A program made the position numbers and the translations under genes. 17,742 bases of DNA from a bacterium (GTDB lineage Bacteria > Atribacterota > JS1 > SB-45 > 34-128): the NCBI GenBank assembly GCA_018903015.1, contig JAHIPR010000222.1:1-17742 (forward strand), in the 5' to 3' direction. Numbering within the stretch: the first letter of the stretch is position 1; each line of letters begins with the position of its first letter. Below the pieces are notes generated by a model that saw only the letters and a program-made list of their open reading frames with translations, did not search any database and was not told where the DNA came from. Shown one piece after another: positions 1 to 7,862 of this stretch.

Positions 1-144
1 GGACGTTTCGTTTGTCATATTTTAACAGCTCTTTTTATTATGCTTCTTCCGATATCTAATGTCCTACTTAAATTTCTGATGCCTGCACTCGTTTCATGGT
101 ATATATCCTTAATTGGGTTACTTCTATCGATGAAAAGAATTTAA
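1..144 (+). CDS. C-terminal end of an unidentified membrane protein (partial at left edge)
   Basis: The first reading frame is open from the window edge to a TAA at 142-144, giving 47 residues. They are strongly hydrophobic, with two likely membrane helices (around residues 6-25 and 29-44) followed by a short basic tail, MKRI. This pattern fits the end of a multi-pass inner-membrane protein. It converges with the permease gene ending at 223. No family motif is visible, so no function is assigned. It could be a chance open frame, but the length, hydrophobic periodicity and basic tail favour a real gene. Confidence 0.5.
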   Translation, partial: GRFVCHILTALFIMLLPISNVLLKFLMPALVSWYISLIGLLLSMKRI

Positions 145-222
145 GAAAATGGGACCTGATAGGCCTTAGTCATGAGAAAGGTCGCACCGGTGCTGAATCA
201 TGAATTCCATATGCTCCTGCGA

Positions 223-1161
223 TTATCGTTTGCTCCGAATAAATGGTATTCCCAACGATGAAGGATCGTGGGATTTTCCGATCGAGAACAGTAGAACGAC
301 CACTGTGATGATGTAAGGAAACATAATGAACACCTGAGAAGGTATTGCTACTCCCAGGATCTGAATTCGAAACTGAAGAGCATCAGCAGAACCAATCAGA
401 AGAGATGCCAGTAAGACTCCAAGAGGATTACGGCGCCCAAGAATGACTACTACAAGTGCGATATAACCCCTCCCAGAAATGATATTCTCCATAAAGAAAC
501 CTAGTCGGGCTAGAGTAAGATACGAACCAGCAAGCCCACCAAAAAGGCCATTCACGATTGCAGATATATAGCGTGTCCGAACTACATTTAGTCCCACACT
601 ATCGGCTGCCTCGGGGTATTCCCCGACTGCGTGCAAACTGACCCCCCATTCGGTTCGGTAGAAAAGAACCCACGTAACGATCACGGCAAAGATCGTGAAA
701 TAGGCATAACCATCCTGCTGAAAAAGCACAGGACCAAAGAAAGGAATTTTCCAGAGAAATGGTATATTGATGACTGGAACCACCAGGCATTCAGGGAGGT
801 TTGTAGATTTTCCGAAGACAATCAGAAGGAGATAACTCGTGAGCCCGGCTACAAGAAAATTTAGAGCAAGACCAGTGATTGCCTGGTCGGCCTTGCATCT
901 GATACTCATGAACGCGTGAATAGAACTTATCGTCATTCCACCCAGTATACCAGCAGCGATACCCAGAGCCAGATTGTTGGTAAGAAATGCAGTGATAAAA
1001 CTGAAGAATGCTCCACAGAGCATGATTCCTTCCAATCCAATATTCAATATACCACTCTTTTCGGAATATGTCTCTCCAAGACCGGCAAGCGCGAGCGGTA
1101 TAGCCATCCGGATTGTAGCTGAAGCAAAGGCTTCGATTTCTGCAAAAAAACCAACTATCAT
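223..1161 (-). CDS. Nucleoside-type ABC transporter permease (NupQ/YufQ-like), operon 1
   Basis: Inner-membrane permease of the BPD_transp_2 family (LivH/RbsC fold), 312 residues, close to the roughly 319 of Bacillus subtilis NupQ. About eight or more hydrophobic segments are visible. The family signature NIGLEGIMLCGA lies near residues 40-51. The cytoplasmic coupling region (AVGEYPEAADSVGL, then FGGLAGSYL) lies near residues 178-218. The start ATG overlaps the stop of the upstream permease in an ATGA arrangement, with GAGGAGGG about 10 bases before it, which implies translational coupling. It is expected to form a heterodimer with the product of 1158-2198, powered by the ATPase of 2195-3721. 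It is the last gene of operon 1. Substrate class (nucleoside or purine base) is inferred from the family and the neighbouring deaminase. Confidence 0.93.
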   Translation of the reverse strand: MIVGFFAEIEAFASATIRMAIPLALAGLGETYSEKSGILNIGLEGIMLCGAFFSFITAFLTNNLALGIAAGILGGMTISSIHAFMSIRCKADQAITGLALNFLVAGLTSYLLLIVFGKSTNLPECLVVPVINIPFLWKIPFFGPVLFQQDGYAYFTIFAVIVTWVLFYRTEWGVSLHAVGEYPEAADSVGLNVVRTRYISAIVNGLFGGLAGSYLTLARLGFFMENIISGRGYIALVVVILGRRNPLGVLLASLLIGSADALQFRIQILGVAIPSQVFIMFPYIITVVVLLFSIGKSHDPSSLGIPFIRSKR

Positions 1162-2198
1162 AAGGGGGTTCCCTCCTCTTGATCAGATTTCAAAAAAGAA
1201 GAAAGAGTTTTTCTCGCAAGAATGAGAAGTACCAGCAATCCCATGATAATCCACGAAATTGAGGCAGGGACTCCTGATTGAATTTGCATTGTCAATGTTC
1301 CGACCTGCAGAGCAGCTATTCCTATTGCAGCGAAAACAACTCCGACAGGATGCTTCTTCCCGAGAAGTGCGACGATAATGGCAATATAACCAAATCCTGG
1401 AGAAATACCTTCAAGTAGTCTGTGGTGGAGTCCTGCAATCTCGCTTACGCCTGCCACCCCTGCCAGCCCTCCGCTTATGAACGAAGCAAGAAGTATATTT
1501 TTGTAAACTGAAATGCCTGAACATTTGGATCCTCGAGGATTCAGACCAACAGCTCTCATTTTAAACCCGGCGACCGTCTTCCACATAAGGATATAGATCA
1601 GGAGAGATGCGATAAGTGCAATGATAAAACCAGTATGAAGCCTTGTAGGGTAAAGCAGCAGTTGCAGGTACATATTCTCAGGGAGTTCAGGAGACATCGG
1701 CAATGGATAATCAGGATCCTTTAGCGATGTCCGCACAAGAATGCCCACAATGTTTATCGCGATATAATTGAACATGAGCGTGTTGATGATCTCAGAAAGT
1801 CCGAAACGAGCCTTCAGGAATCCCGGAATGACCGACCAAAAACCTCCGAGAAGAAATCCTGCCAAAATAACGAGGAGAAGCAGAATGAAAGATGGCAAAT
1901 TGGGAAATGCAAGACCGACGACGGTAGCTGCTATGGCACCCATATATATCTGCCCTTCAGCCCCGATATTGAAGAAACCTGTACGAAATCCTACAGTCAC
2001 CCCTAACCCTGCTAATATCAAGGGAGTAGCTCGTACCAGGACTTCTGAGAATCCGTAAAGAGAGCCAAAGATACATCGAAAGAAACTGGTAATCGCTTTA
2101 ATCACATCGCTTCCAATAGATGAGATCAAGCCTATTGTCACAAGAACGAGTATTAGCACAATAATGGCAACAGAGAGAATAGTCTTCAGGTACTTCAC
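1158..2198 (-). CDS. Nucleoside-type ABC transporter permease (NupP/YufP-like), operon 1
   Basis: Second inner-membrane permease of the importer, 346 residues, BPD_transp_2 family. It has an N-terminal helix, then the signature NIGAEGQIYMGA (around residues 76-87). The coupling loop follows, with AVGLNPRGSKCSGI and GGLAGVAGVSEIAG (around 216-256). The start is a GTG at 2196-2198 overlapping the TGA of the ATPase gene by four bases, with GAGGAG about five bases upstream. The C-terminus is charged and cytoplasmic (SDQEEGTPL). It pairs with the shorter permease downstream, as NupP pairs with NupQ in B. subtilis. The same order (ATPase, long permease, short permease) recurs in operon 2. Confidence 0.93.
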   Translation of the reverse strand: MKYLKTILSVAIIVLILVLVTIGLISSIGSDVIKAITSFFRCIFGSLYGFSEVLVRATPLILAGLGVTVGFRTGFFNIGAEGQIYMGAIAATVVGLAFPNLPSFILLLLVILAGFLLGGFWSVIPGFLKARFGLSEIINTLMFNYIAINIVGILVRTSLKDPDYPLPMSPELPENMYLQLLLYPTRLHTGFIIALIASLLIYILMWKTVAGFKMRAVGLNPRGSKCSGISVYKNILLASFISGGLAGVAGVSEIAGLHHRLLEGISPGFGYIAIIVALLGKKHPVGVVFAAIGIAALQVGTLTMQIQSGVPASISWIIMGLLVLLILARKTLSSFLKSDQEEGTPL

Positions 2199-3721
2199 GA
2201 TTTCTCCTCAAAAGAATGACCAGCCATCATCAATCCTATGCGAGTAAGGTCTATTCTCTCATCGTTATCCATTATTTTAATGATCCGACCTCGATTCATC
2301 ACACCTATTCGATCACTCAGCGCTAGGAGCTCTTCCAAATCTACAGATATCAACAGGACACTACAGTCTTTCTTTCGGTGTTCGATCAGCTGTTTCTGTA
2401 TGAACTCTACGGCTCCTATATCAAGCCCTCTCGTTGGCTTAAGAGCTACAATAACAGAGGGATTCCCGGTTAGCTCTCGAGCAAGAATGAGTTTCTGCTG
2501 ATTCCCACCGGAAAGTAATCTGGCAAGGGCATTAGTACCCGGAGCCTTGATGTTGTATACGCTAATAGTTTCTTCTGTTACACGAGAGCATGCTTTGTAA
2601 TCAATGAATCCGTTTTTGATATAATTTTTATCCGTATGGACCTTCATTAGGAAATTTTCTGCAAGATTCATATCCATGACAATTCCATCGTGTTGCTGGT
2701 CGTCAGAAATATAAGCCAGTCCCATTTTCCTTCTCTCAGAGACCTTTAATTTTTCTATATGTATACCTTTTAGAGATATTGTGCCTTGAGTCACTTTTCG
2801 AAGGCCGAGGATACATTCAGCTAGTTCTTTCTGTCCGTTGCCATCGACACCTGCAATACCCAGGATCTCTCCGGGATAGAGCGAAAAGGAAATCTTTTGT
2901 AATTTATCATGACCATACTCTGAATAATCCAATTCTTTCACATCAAGTCTAGGATTGTCCTTTTTAGCTGATCCTGCTCTCGCACCTCTGACAACAGGTT
3001 TAAGAGTACGTCCAATCATAAGTCTGGAAAGTTCTTCCCTGTTTGTTTCGGCGGTATTGACTGTCGCTATACTAGATCCACCTCTGAGTACCGTTAATCG
3101 ATCAGTAATTGCCATTACTTCCGGTATATGATGGGTGATTAGGATGATCGAATGCCCCTCTTCTTTAAGCCTTTTCAGAACCGAAAAGAACCGTTCTATC
3201 TCCTGCGGGGTCAGGACAGCTGTCGGTTCATCAAGTATCAGCAGTTCTACATCACGATACAGGAGCTTAATGATTTCGACTCGCTGTGCCTCACCAACAG
3301 ATAATTTTGAGACGAGAGCACACGGATCGACATCCAGACCATACTTATGAGAGAGCCTCCGAATATTATCATTTAGGCTTTTCCTGTTAGGAAAGGGATG
3401 TCCTGTAGATCTAATACCTAGTGTTATGTTCTCTGATACTGTCAACGTCGGGACCAACATAAAATGCTGGTGAACCATACCAATCCTGTTCTTGATAGCT
3501 TCTCTTGGTGAAGAGAAGTTTACCTCTTTCTCTTTCCAATAGATCGTCCCACCATCTCGAGGATATATCCCGAAAAGAATGTTCATGAGCGTAGTCTTCC
3601 CCGCTCCATTCTCACCAAGAAGGGCATGAATCTCTCCAGTTTGCACCTCTAGAAAAATATCATTGTTAGCAGGCTTGCCAAAAAAAGATTTATCGATGTG
3701 TTGCATGGATAATAATGTCAT
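2195..3721 (-). CDS. Nucleoside-type ABC transporter double ATPase (NupO/YufO-like), operon 1
   Basis: Cytoplasmic ATP-binding subunit with two fused ABC domains, as in sugar and nucleoside CUT2-type importers. The N-terminal domain has Walker A GENGAGKTT (about residues 36-44), signature LSVGEAQRVEI and Walker B LLILDEPTAVL. The C-terminal domain has a degenerate Walker A (GVDGNGQKE) and an intact signature LSGGNQQK. Its Walker B-like segment, VIVALKPTRGLD, has no catalytic glutamate. That asymmetry is normal for the family. I chose the ATG at 3719-3721 because the product then aligns with the start of the operon 2 homologue. A GTG at 3743-3745 would add eight residues but sits right on the AAGAGG motif. 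The gene follows a strong hairpin downstream of the binding-protein gene. Confidence 0.93.
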   Translation of the reverse strand: MTLLSMQHIDKSFFGKPANNDIFLEVQTGEIHALLGENGAGKTTLMNILFGIYPRDGGTIYWKEKEVNFSSPREAIKNRIGMVHQHFMLVPTLTVSENITLGIRSTGHPFPNRKSLNDNIRRLSHKYGLDVDPCALVSKLSVGEAQRVEIIKLLYRDVELLILDEPTAVLTPQEIERFFSVLKRLKEEGHSIILITHHIPEVMAITDRLTVLRGGSSIATVNTAETNREELSRLMIGRTLKPVVRGARAGSAKKDNPRLDVKELDYSEYGHDKLQKISFSLYPGEILGIAGVDGNGQKELAECILGLRKVTQGTISLKGIHIEKLKVSERRKMGLAYISDDQQHDGIVMDMNLAENFLMKVHTDKNYIKNGFIDYKACSRVTEETISVYNIKAPGTNALARLLSGGNQQKLILARELTGNPSVIVALKPTRGLDIGAVEFIQKQLIEHRKKDCSVLLISVDLEELLALSDRIGVMNRGRIIKIMDNDERIDLTRIGLMMAGHSFEEKS

Positions 3722-3760
3722 GTATGCCAAGGTTAATTCAAACACCTCTTTTACAAAATA

Positions 3761-3802
3761 TCTTTCTCTCGAAAGAGAAGATCTCTGCTTTCGAGAGAAA
3801 GA
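3761..3802 (-). terminator. 15-bp perfect hairpin between binding-protein and ATPase genes (attenuator or mRNA stabiliser)
   Basis: TCTTTCTCTCGAAAG at 3761-3775 is the exact reverse complement of 3788-3802, with a 12-base loop. An A-T pair at 3760/3803 extends it to 16 bp. In the direction of transcription it is followed by TATTTTGT, only a weak U-tract. In importer operons such a hairpin behind the binding-protein gene usually gives partial termination or protects the upstream mRNA, so that more binding protein than membrane complex is made. The structure is seen; the function is inferred. Confidence 0.7.
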
Positions 3803-3811
3803 TTCGTAGAA

Positions 3812-4840
3812 TTAATTTGAAGTACTTTTTTCAATGACAGGTACTTTGAAAGTCCCATTGAGTATCTGCTCTTTCAGATCGGCGATTTGATTCTTGACAT
3901 TCTGTGGAATTATTTCATCGAACGAGTGAAACGAAGCGATATCAACGACACCTAGATCCATACCCAGATTAAAGATTCCCCCTTCGAAGGTACCATTCTT
4001 CACCTTTTCTACAGCATTCATCACAAGAATCGGAACACTGTAGATAGTACTACAGACTACGGTATCGGGAGCGATCACATTCTGGTCCCAGGAATCACCA
4101 GTCGCCAGCAAACCGCGTTCTTCTGCAGCTTTTATGACTCCCGTTCCAGCCTGGTTTGCTATATGCGAGAGGACATCCGCACCTTTGTCAGCCATTGCGA
4201 GCGCTGCTTCCTTGCCGAGTGAGACATCTGTGAATGACCCAATATAGCTATCGTATACTTTAATGTCAGGTTTAACCGATTTTGCTCCCAGTTTATAAGC
4301 TTCGACCACTTTGATGATGGAAGGTTGTTCTACCCCACCGACGATACCGATTTTACCACTTTTTGATAGAGATGCAGCAAGGACACCCATGAGATACCCA
4401 GCTTGTTCACATGCAATCACATAAGAGGCTACGTTCTCAGAGGAAGAGGCAGCTTCAATAGCGAGAAACTTTATCCCGGGGAACTTTTTGCCGACCCTAA
4501 CCGCTGGATCACCATACTGAAAACCATGTCCTATAATAAGATCGTATCCCTGAAAAGCATAATTAGTAAACACGGCTTCGCCGTCGGCTATACCAACATG
4601 CTCACTATAGGCGGTTTTGATTCCAAATTTCTCTTCAGCTTCAGTCAATCCCTGTACAGCTACCGCATTCCATCCCTGATCATTTGCTGGTCCTGATAGA
4701 ATAAGCGCCACTTTTAGCTGTTTCTCAGCTTGAGCGGTAGCTTCACTCTGTCCTTTTCCTATAACAAGTGCACAGACACACAAAAATATCACAAGTAGCA
4801 GTGTTCTTTTCTTAACTAATACTAATAATAATTTTTTCAT
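3812..4840 (-). CDS. BMP-family (PnrA/BmpA-like) substrate-binding protein, operon 1
   Basis: Exported solute-binding protein, 342 residues. A basic start and hydrophobic core (residues 1-28) are followed by GKGQSEATAQ, a mature N-terminus typical of spirochaete binding proteins. Cysteines at 21 and 23 could serve a relaxed lipobox. The BMP fold follows: PANDQGWN (51-58), GHGFQYGDP (104-112), EQAGYLMGVLAA (145-156) and GDSWDQ (248-253). The family lysine that contacts ribose in PnrA-type nucleoside binders (SMLK context in operon 2) is replaced here by STIYSVP (264-270). The ligand may therefore be a free base rather than a nucleoside. AGGAG sits about five bases before the ATG. The gene lies between the deaminase and the ATPase. 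Confidence 0.92.
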   Translation of the reverse strand: MKKLLLVLVKKRTLLLVIFLCVCALVIGKGQSEATAQAEKQLKVALILSGPANDQGWNAVAVQGLTEAEEKFGIKTAYSEHVGIADGEAVFTNYAFQGYDLIIGHGFQYGDPAVRVGKKFPGIKFLAIEAASSSENVASYVIACEQAGYLMGVLAASLSKSGKIGIVGGVEQPSIIKVVEAYKLGAKSVKPDIKVYDSYIGSFTDVSLGKEAALAMADKGADVLSHIANQAGTGVIKAAEERGLLATGDSWDQNVIAPDTVVCSTIYSVPILVMNAVEKVKNGTFEGGIFNLGMDLGVVDIASFHSFDEIIPQNVKNQIADLKEQILNGTFKVPVIEKSTSN

Positions 4841-4867
4841 TTTATCTCCTTTTATTTTTATCTTCTT

Positions 4868-6259
4868 TTATCTTTTACTGAATGCAGAGCTTTTATCATA
4901 TATGTCCCGGAACCAGGTCTCCTTAGCTTTCCGTACAAGAGCTTTTTCATCTACATCGACCAGTTTACCATCCCGATATACGATTTTTCCGTTTATCATA
5001 GTAAGCCAGACAGGCCCGGTTACTCCAGTCCGTGCCAGAATATTTGCTGGGTCGTGTGCTGCACCAGAGAGTTCCAGTCGGTCTACATCTACCATAAACA
5101 GGTCTGCGCCCTTCTCCGGTTCAAGAGACCCAAGGTCATCACGGCCTATCACTTCAGCACCACCAACAGTTGCAATCTTCAGTATTTCATAGGGGGAAGG
5201 GCAGCCACCCCTCTGTTTACTGTGAAATGCCTGCATAAGATAAGCCATACGAAGACTATCGAGCAGATTCGAACTGTCGTTAGTAGATGAACCGTCACAT
5301 CCAAGACTTAACTTCATCCCTGCTTTCTTCATTGCCAGGATATCGATTATCGGGAATCCGCCCAGAGTAGCAGGAGCGGGGCAATGGGAGAGACCTGTTC
5401 CTGTACGAGCCATGACGGTATATTCCTCAGGTATCAGTTCCCAGCCATGAGCAAACCAGACATCAGGTCCCACAAATTCGATGTCCTCACACCATGCAAG
5501 TGTTCGTTTTCCCCAGCGTGATATCATCAAATCGTTCTCGCCCTCGCCCATATGTGTGTGAAGATAAACCCCTTTATCCCTTGCAAGCGCCAAAGCTTCA
5601 ACGAATGTTTCCCTGTAACAATTGATAGGCTGACAAGGGGCAATAACGATCTGACTCATACTGTAAGGGTTTCCGTCGTGATAGAGATCGATCAACCGTT
5701 CGCAATCTTGCAAAAATTCATCGGTAGATTCCAACATTTCGTCGGGAATGGTGCTACCTTTGCTCTTCGGCAGCGTATTTGCTCCTCTTCCTGCATGATA
5801 CCGTATACCGAGAAGTGCTGCGGCTTCCATTTGCAGGTCTACCAGTTCCTTTCCTGCACTACGGGGATAACAATATTGATGGTCGAAGGCACACGTACAG
5901 CCGTGTTTTATCAGGTCGGTCATAGCGATCAGGGATGAATAGTAGATAGAATCTGCGCTGATCAGTTTAAAGATTTCGTAGATCTTACCGATCCAATCGA
6001 TAACCGACAGGTTCGGATAGTCGATGGTCATAAGGTTTCTTACAAAGGTCTGGAAAAAATGGTGGTGGGTATTGATAAGTCCAGGATAGACAAATTTATC
6101 GTCAGCTCGGATGATCTCAGCGTCTTTAGCATCAATATCCTTACCGATCTGGACGATCTTTGATCCTTCGATCAGTATATCGTTGTTGCAATGAATGGTA
6201 TCTGCGCTATCACAGGTTACGATCGCACTTGCATTCCTAATTAGCGTTTTCTTTTTCAT
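4868..6259 (-). CDS. 8-oxoguanine deaminase-like amidohydrolase (zinc aminohydrolase)
   Basis: Cytoplasmic metal-dependent aminohydrolase of the ATZ/TRZ–guanine deaminase superfamily, 463 residues from the ATG at 6257-6259. Visible metal and active-site residues are H65-x-H67 (in NTHHHFFQ), H234-T-H236 followed by E239, H271 and D322 (CDGSSTND). The active-site surroundings, including HxHxGExEND and CDGSSTNDSSN, resemble characterised 8-oxoguanine deaminases more than plain guanine or cytosine deaminases. Isoxanthopterin or hydroxytriazine substrates are alternatives. The frame is open back to an upstream ATG at 6346, but that extension has no family match. The chosen ATG has GGAG about 11 bases upstream. 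As first gene of the importer operon it probably acts on the imported compound or its base. Confidence 0.88.
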   Translation of the reverse strand: MKKKTLIRNASAIVTCDSADTIHCNNDILIEGSKIVQIGKDIDAKDAEIIRADDKFVYPGLINTHHHFFQTFVRNLMTIDYPNLSVIDWIGKIYEIFKLISADSIYYSSLIAMTDLIKHGCTCAFDHQYCYPRSAGKELVDLQMEAAALLGIRYHAGRGANTLPKSKGSTIPDEMLESTDEFLQDCERLIDLYHDGNPYSMSQIVIAPCQPINCYRETFVEALALARDKGVYLHTHMGEGENDLMISRWGKRTLAWCEDIEFVGPDVWFAHGWELIPEEYTVMARTGTGLSHCPAPATLGGFPIIDILAMKKAGMKLSLGCDGSSTNDSSNLLDSLRMAYLMQAFHSKQRGGCPSPYEILKIATVGGAEVIGRDDLGSLEPEKGADLFMVDVDRLELSGAAHDPANILARTGVTGPVWLTMINGKIVYRDGKLVDVDEKALVRKAKETWFRDIYDKSSAFSKR

Positions 6260-6322
6260 AATCTTATTGCTCCATTGCTTGATATTTTTCGCGGTCTTTT
6301 CTCTTGTGTTGAATTGTAACCC

Positions 6323-6335
6323 CATAGTTACTATG
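6323..6335. promoter_or_regulatory. Palindrome CATAGTtACTATG upstream of operon 1 (possible operator)
   Basis: A perfect 6-bp inverted repeat around one central base, about 65 bases before the start of the deaminase gene. On the minus strand a TATACA box (6335-6340) adjoins it, which would place the palindrome near a transcription start. No good -35 box is visible, so the promoter itself is not called. Function as an operator is inferred from symmetry and position only. Confidence 0.35.
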
Positions 6336-6421
6336 TATAATTTCAAGTCATTTCTTGATTTATTTTATCGATTTCTTGTGTGCTCTTTGGAGTGACCCCT
6401 CTCAGGCTACATACTTTAAGT

Positions 6422-6694
6422 CTAAGCTACAATGCATTCTCGAGAACCTTTCTTGGCCAATAGCCTTTCGTATTCCTCTGGAGGCCGATAGCCCAAGAAT
6501 GAATGCAACCTCTTCCTATTATACACATCTTCAATAAAATAAGGAATCCTTTCAAGTACATCAGAAAAAGTTTTATATTTCCATAGATACACCTCCTCCT
6601 GTTTTAGGGTATTAAAGAATGATTCGTTAAAGATATTATCATAAGGACTACATTTGGCGGACCTGTTTATTTTGATATAGGCAATATCAGAACA
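6422..6694 (-). pseudogene. IS3-family transposase (OrfB, rve integrase core), C-terminal fragment
   Basis: An open stretch of 90 codons ending in TAG at 6422-6424 encodes the end of a DDE transposase. Visible landmarks are KINRSAKCSPYDNIFNESFF, then LKQEEVYLW, then a YNRKRLHSFLGYRPPEEYE segment. These match the conserved end of IS3-type OrfB, including the catalytic glutamate (NES) and the HSxLGYxxPxE(E/Y) block. The frame is closed upstream by TGA at 6695-6697, and the rest of the transposase is missing. It lies between the two importer operons and is read in the same direction. A sequence starting TGACCCC at 6393 may mark the outer end of the element. Confidence 0.85.
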
Positions 6695-6752
6695 TCAGAT
6701 GATTCTGGCTCTGACCCTGGTAAAATGTTTTTCAAAGCTATATATTTTATTA

Positions 6753-6789
6753 AATATGTTTAATAATTTTAATATTATTAAAACATATT
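6753..6789. repeat. AT-rich inverted repeat within the transposase scar
   Basis: AATATGTTTAATAAT (6753-6767) pairs with ATTATTAAAACATATT (6774-6789) with one bulged base and a six-base loop. A second small hairpin lies just beyond, at about 6796-6814. The 6695-6902 stretch has no coding capacity that I can see. It is far more AT-rich than either operon, and it separates two transposase fragments. Confidence 0.5.
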
Positions 6790-6902
6790 AAGAAATATTT
6801 TTCAAGAAAATATCCTGTAAGTTTAGGCTTCACAACTTCACATTTTTATCAATCTCCATGCTCGATATGATCATGAAGTCATTTTCCTTATATCTTCCAT
6901 TT

Positions 6903-6965
6903 TTATTTCAGTGACTCTTCAATGATTTGTGAACTTGTGAAGTTTGATCCATTATCTGTAAGATA
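6903..6965 (-). pseudogene. Transposase fragment with DDE motif (TDNGSNFTSS)
   Basis: Immediately after the permease stop, and in the same frame, the minus strand reads YLTDNGSNFTSSQIIEESLK and then stops at 6903-6905. TDNGSxFTS is the block around the second catalytic aspartate of IS3/IS481-type transposases. In an intact enzyme it stands about 35 residues before the YDN motif, which here occurs in the fragment at 6422-6694. The two pieces may come from one transposase interrupted by about 200 bases, or from two insertions. The fragment is short, so confidence is moderate. Confidence 0.55.
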
Positions 6966-7862
6966 TTATCTAACAAATGGATTTCTTTTTCGAGAAATAC
7001 TGATAACTACCAAACTTCCTATAGTTACTAAATAAGGAAGCATAAATAAAAATTGAGGCGGGATATAAGGAGATTGTAATTGGATAGAAAGGGCATCGAA
7101 CAAACCAAACAACAACGATATTGCCAGAACCAATGACGGCTTCCCTTTTGCTATTAGTATCACGGCCAGAGCCACAAAACCTCTCCCCCCACTCATATCT
7201 TTTGAGAATAGCACTACGTTAGACAGGGAAAGTTGAGCCCCCGCAAGACCACAAAGTATTCCACATAGAATACTTGCTGAATATTGAATAACAGATGTTT
7301 TTATACCTGCGGTGGCTAAAGCATTTGGCCGGCTCCCTGCTGCTCTAAGCCATAAACCAAACGGTGTTTTAAAAATAAAATAAGAAATAAGAAATATTAA
7401 TATTATTGATAGATAAACCAATATACTGAAATTCATAAATAGATTATTTAGAATCTGGGAACCTAAGTTAAAAGAAAGATTTGGAATGGCTTTAATATCG
7501 GGAGAATTAAATACATTTTGGCCTTTAAACATAATTCTGGTTAGGTATAAAGTTAGTGAACTTATAAATATATTCAGGGCAAATCCTATGGCAAAATTAT
7601 TTGCTTTAAGAGTAGTTACAAAAAATGAATATATGAGGGAAAAAATTACAGAAACAATAATGGCTCCTAATATTCCCATAAAAGCATTCGCATACAAATA
7701 TGAAAATACTACTGCTGCAAATGCTCCCGATAACATTAAACCTTCCATAGCAACATTTATAATCCCTGCATGGTAGGTTATTAATCCACCCAGTGAAGCG
7801 AATAGTATCGGGATAGCCATTTTTACAGTGGAAATATATATGGTAAAAATAATATCATTCAT
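6966..7862 (-). CDS. Nucleoside-type ABC transporter permease (NupQ/YufQ-like), operon 2
   Basis: BPD_transp_2 family inner-membrane permease, 298 residues and highly AT-rich. The signature INVAMEGLMLSGA occurs near residues 36-48. The coupling loop (AAGSRPNALATAGI, then CGLAGAQLSLS) lies near 173-214. Its ATG overlaps the upstream permease stop by eight bases, with AAAGGG upstream. It is the short partner of the heterodimeric channel and the last gene of operon 2. The C-terminus ends RKRNPFVR, about 14 residues shorter than its operon 1 counterpart. It is followed immediately by transposase sequence in the same frame, so the natural end of the protein may have been trimmed by the insertion. 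Confidence 0.92.
   Translation of the reverse strand: MNDIIFTIYISTVKMAIPILFASLGGLITYHAGIINVAMEGLMLSGAFAAVVFSYLYANAFMGILGAIIVSVIFSLIYSFFVTTLKANNFAIGFALNIFISSLTLYLTRIMFKGQNVFNSPDIKAIPNLSFNLGSQILNNLFMNFSILVYLSIILIFLISYFIFKTPFGLWLRAAGSRPNALATAGIKTSVIQYSASILCGILCGLAGAQLSLSNVVLFSKDMSGGRGFVALAVILIAKGKPSLVLAISLLFGLFDALSIQLQSPYIPPQFLFMLPYLVTIGSLVVISISRKRNPFVR

Noticed and set aside
184..193. GCACCGGTGC palindrome as a terminator for operon 1
   Set aside because: It has no loop and no U-tract; the nearby GACCT/AGGTC pairing is short with a long loop.
3722..3745. GTG start for the operon 1 ATPase
   Set aside because: It overlaps the ribosome-binding motif itself, and the longer product exceeds the aligned start of its homologue; kept only as an alternative.
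6260..6346. N-terminal extension of the deaminase frame to an ATG at 6346
   Set aside because: The extra 29 residues match nothing in the family, cover the likely promoter region, and the ATG at 6259 aligns with family starts.
6393..6420. TGACCCC... as a defined insertion-sequence end
   Set aside because: No matching inverted end or target duplication could be found on the other side, so it is mentioned only as a possibility.
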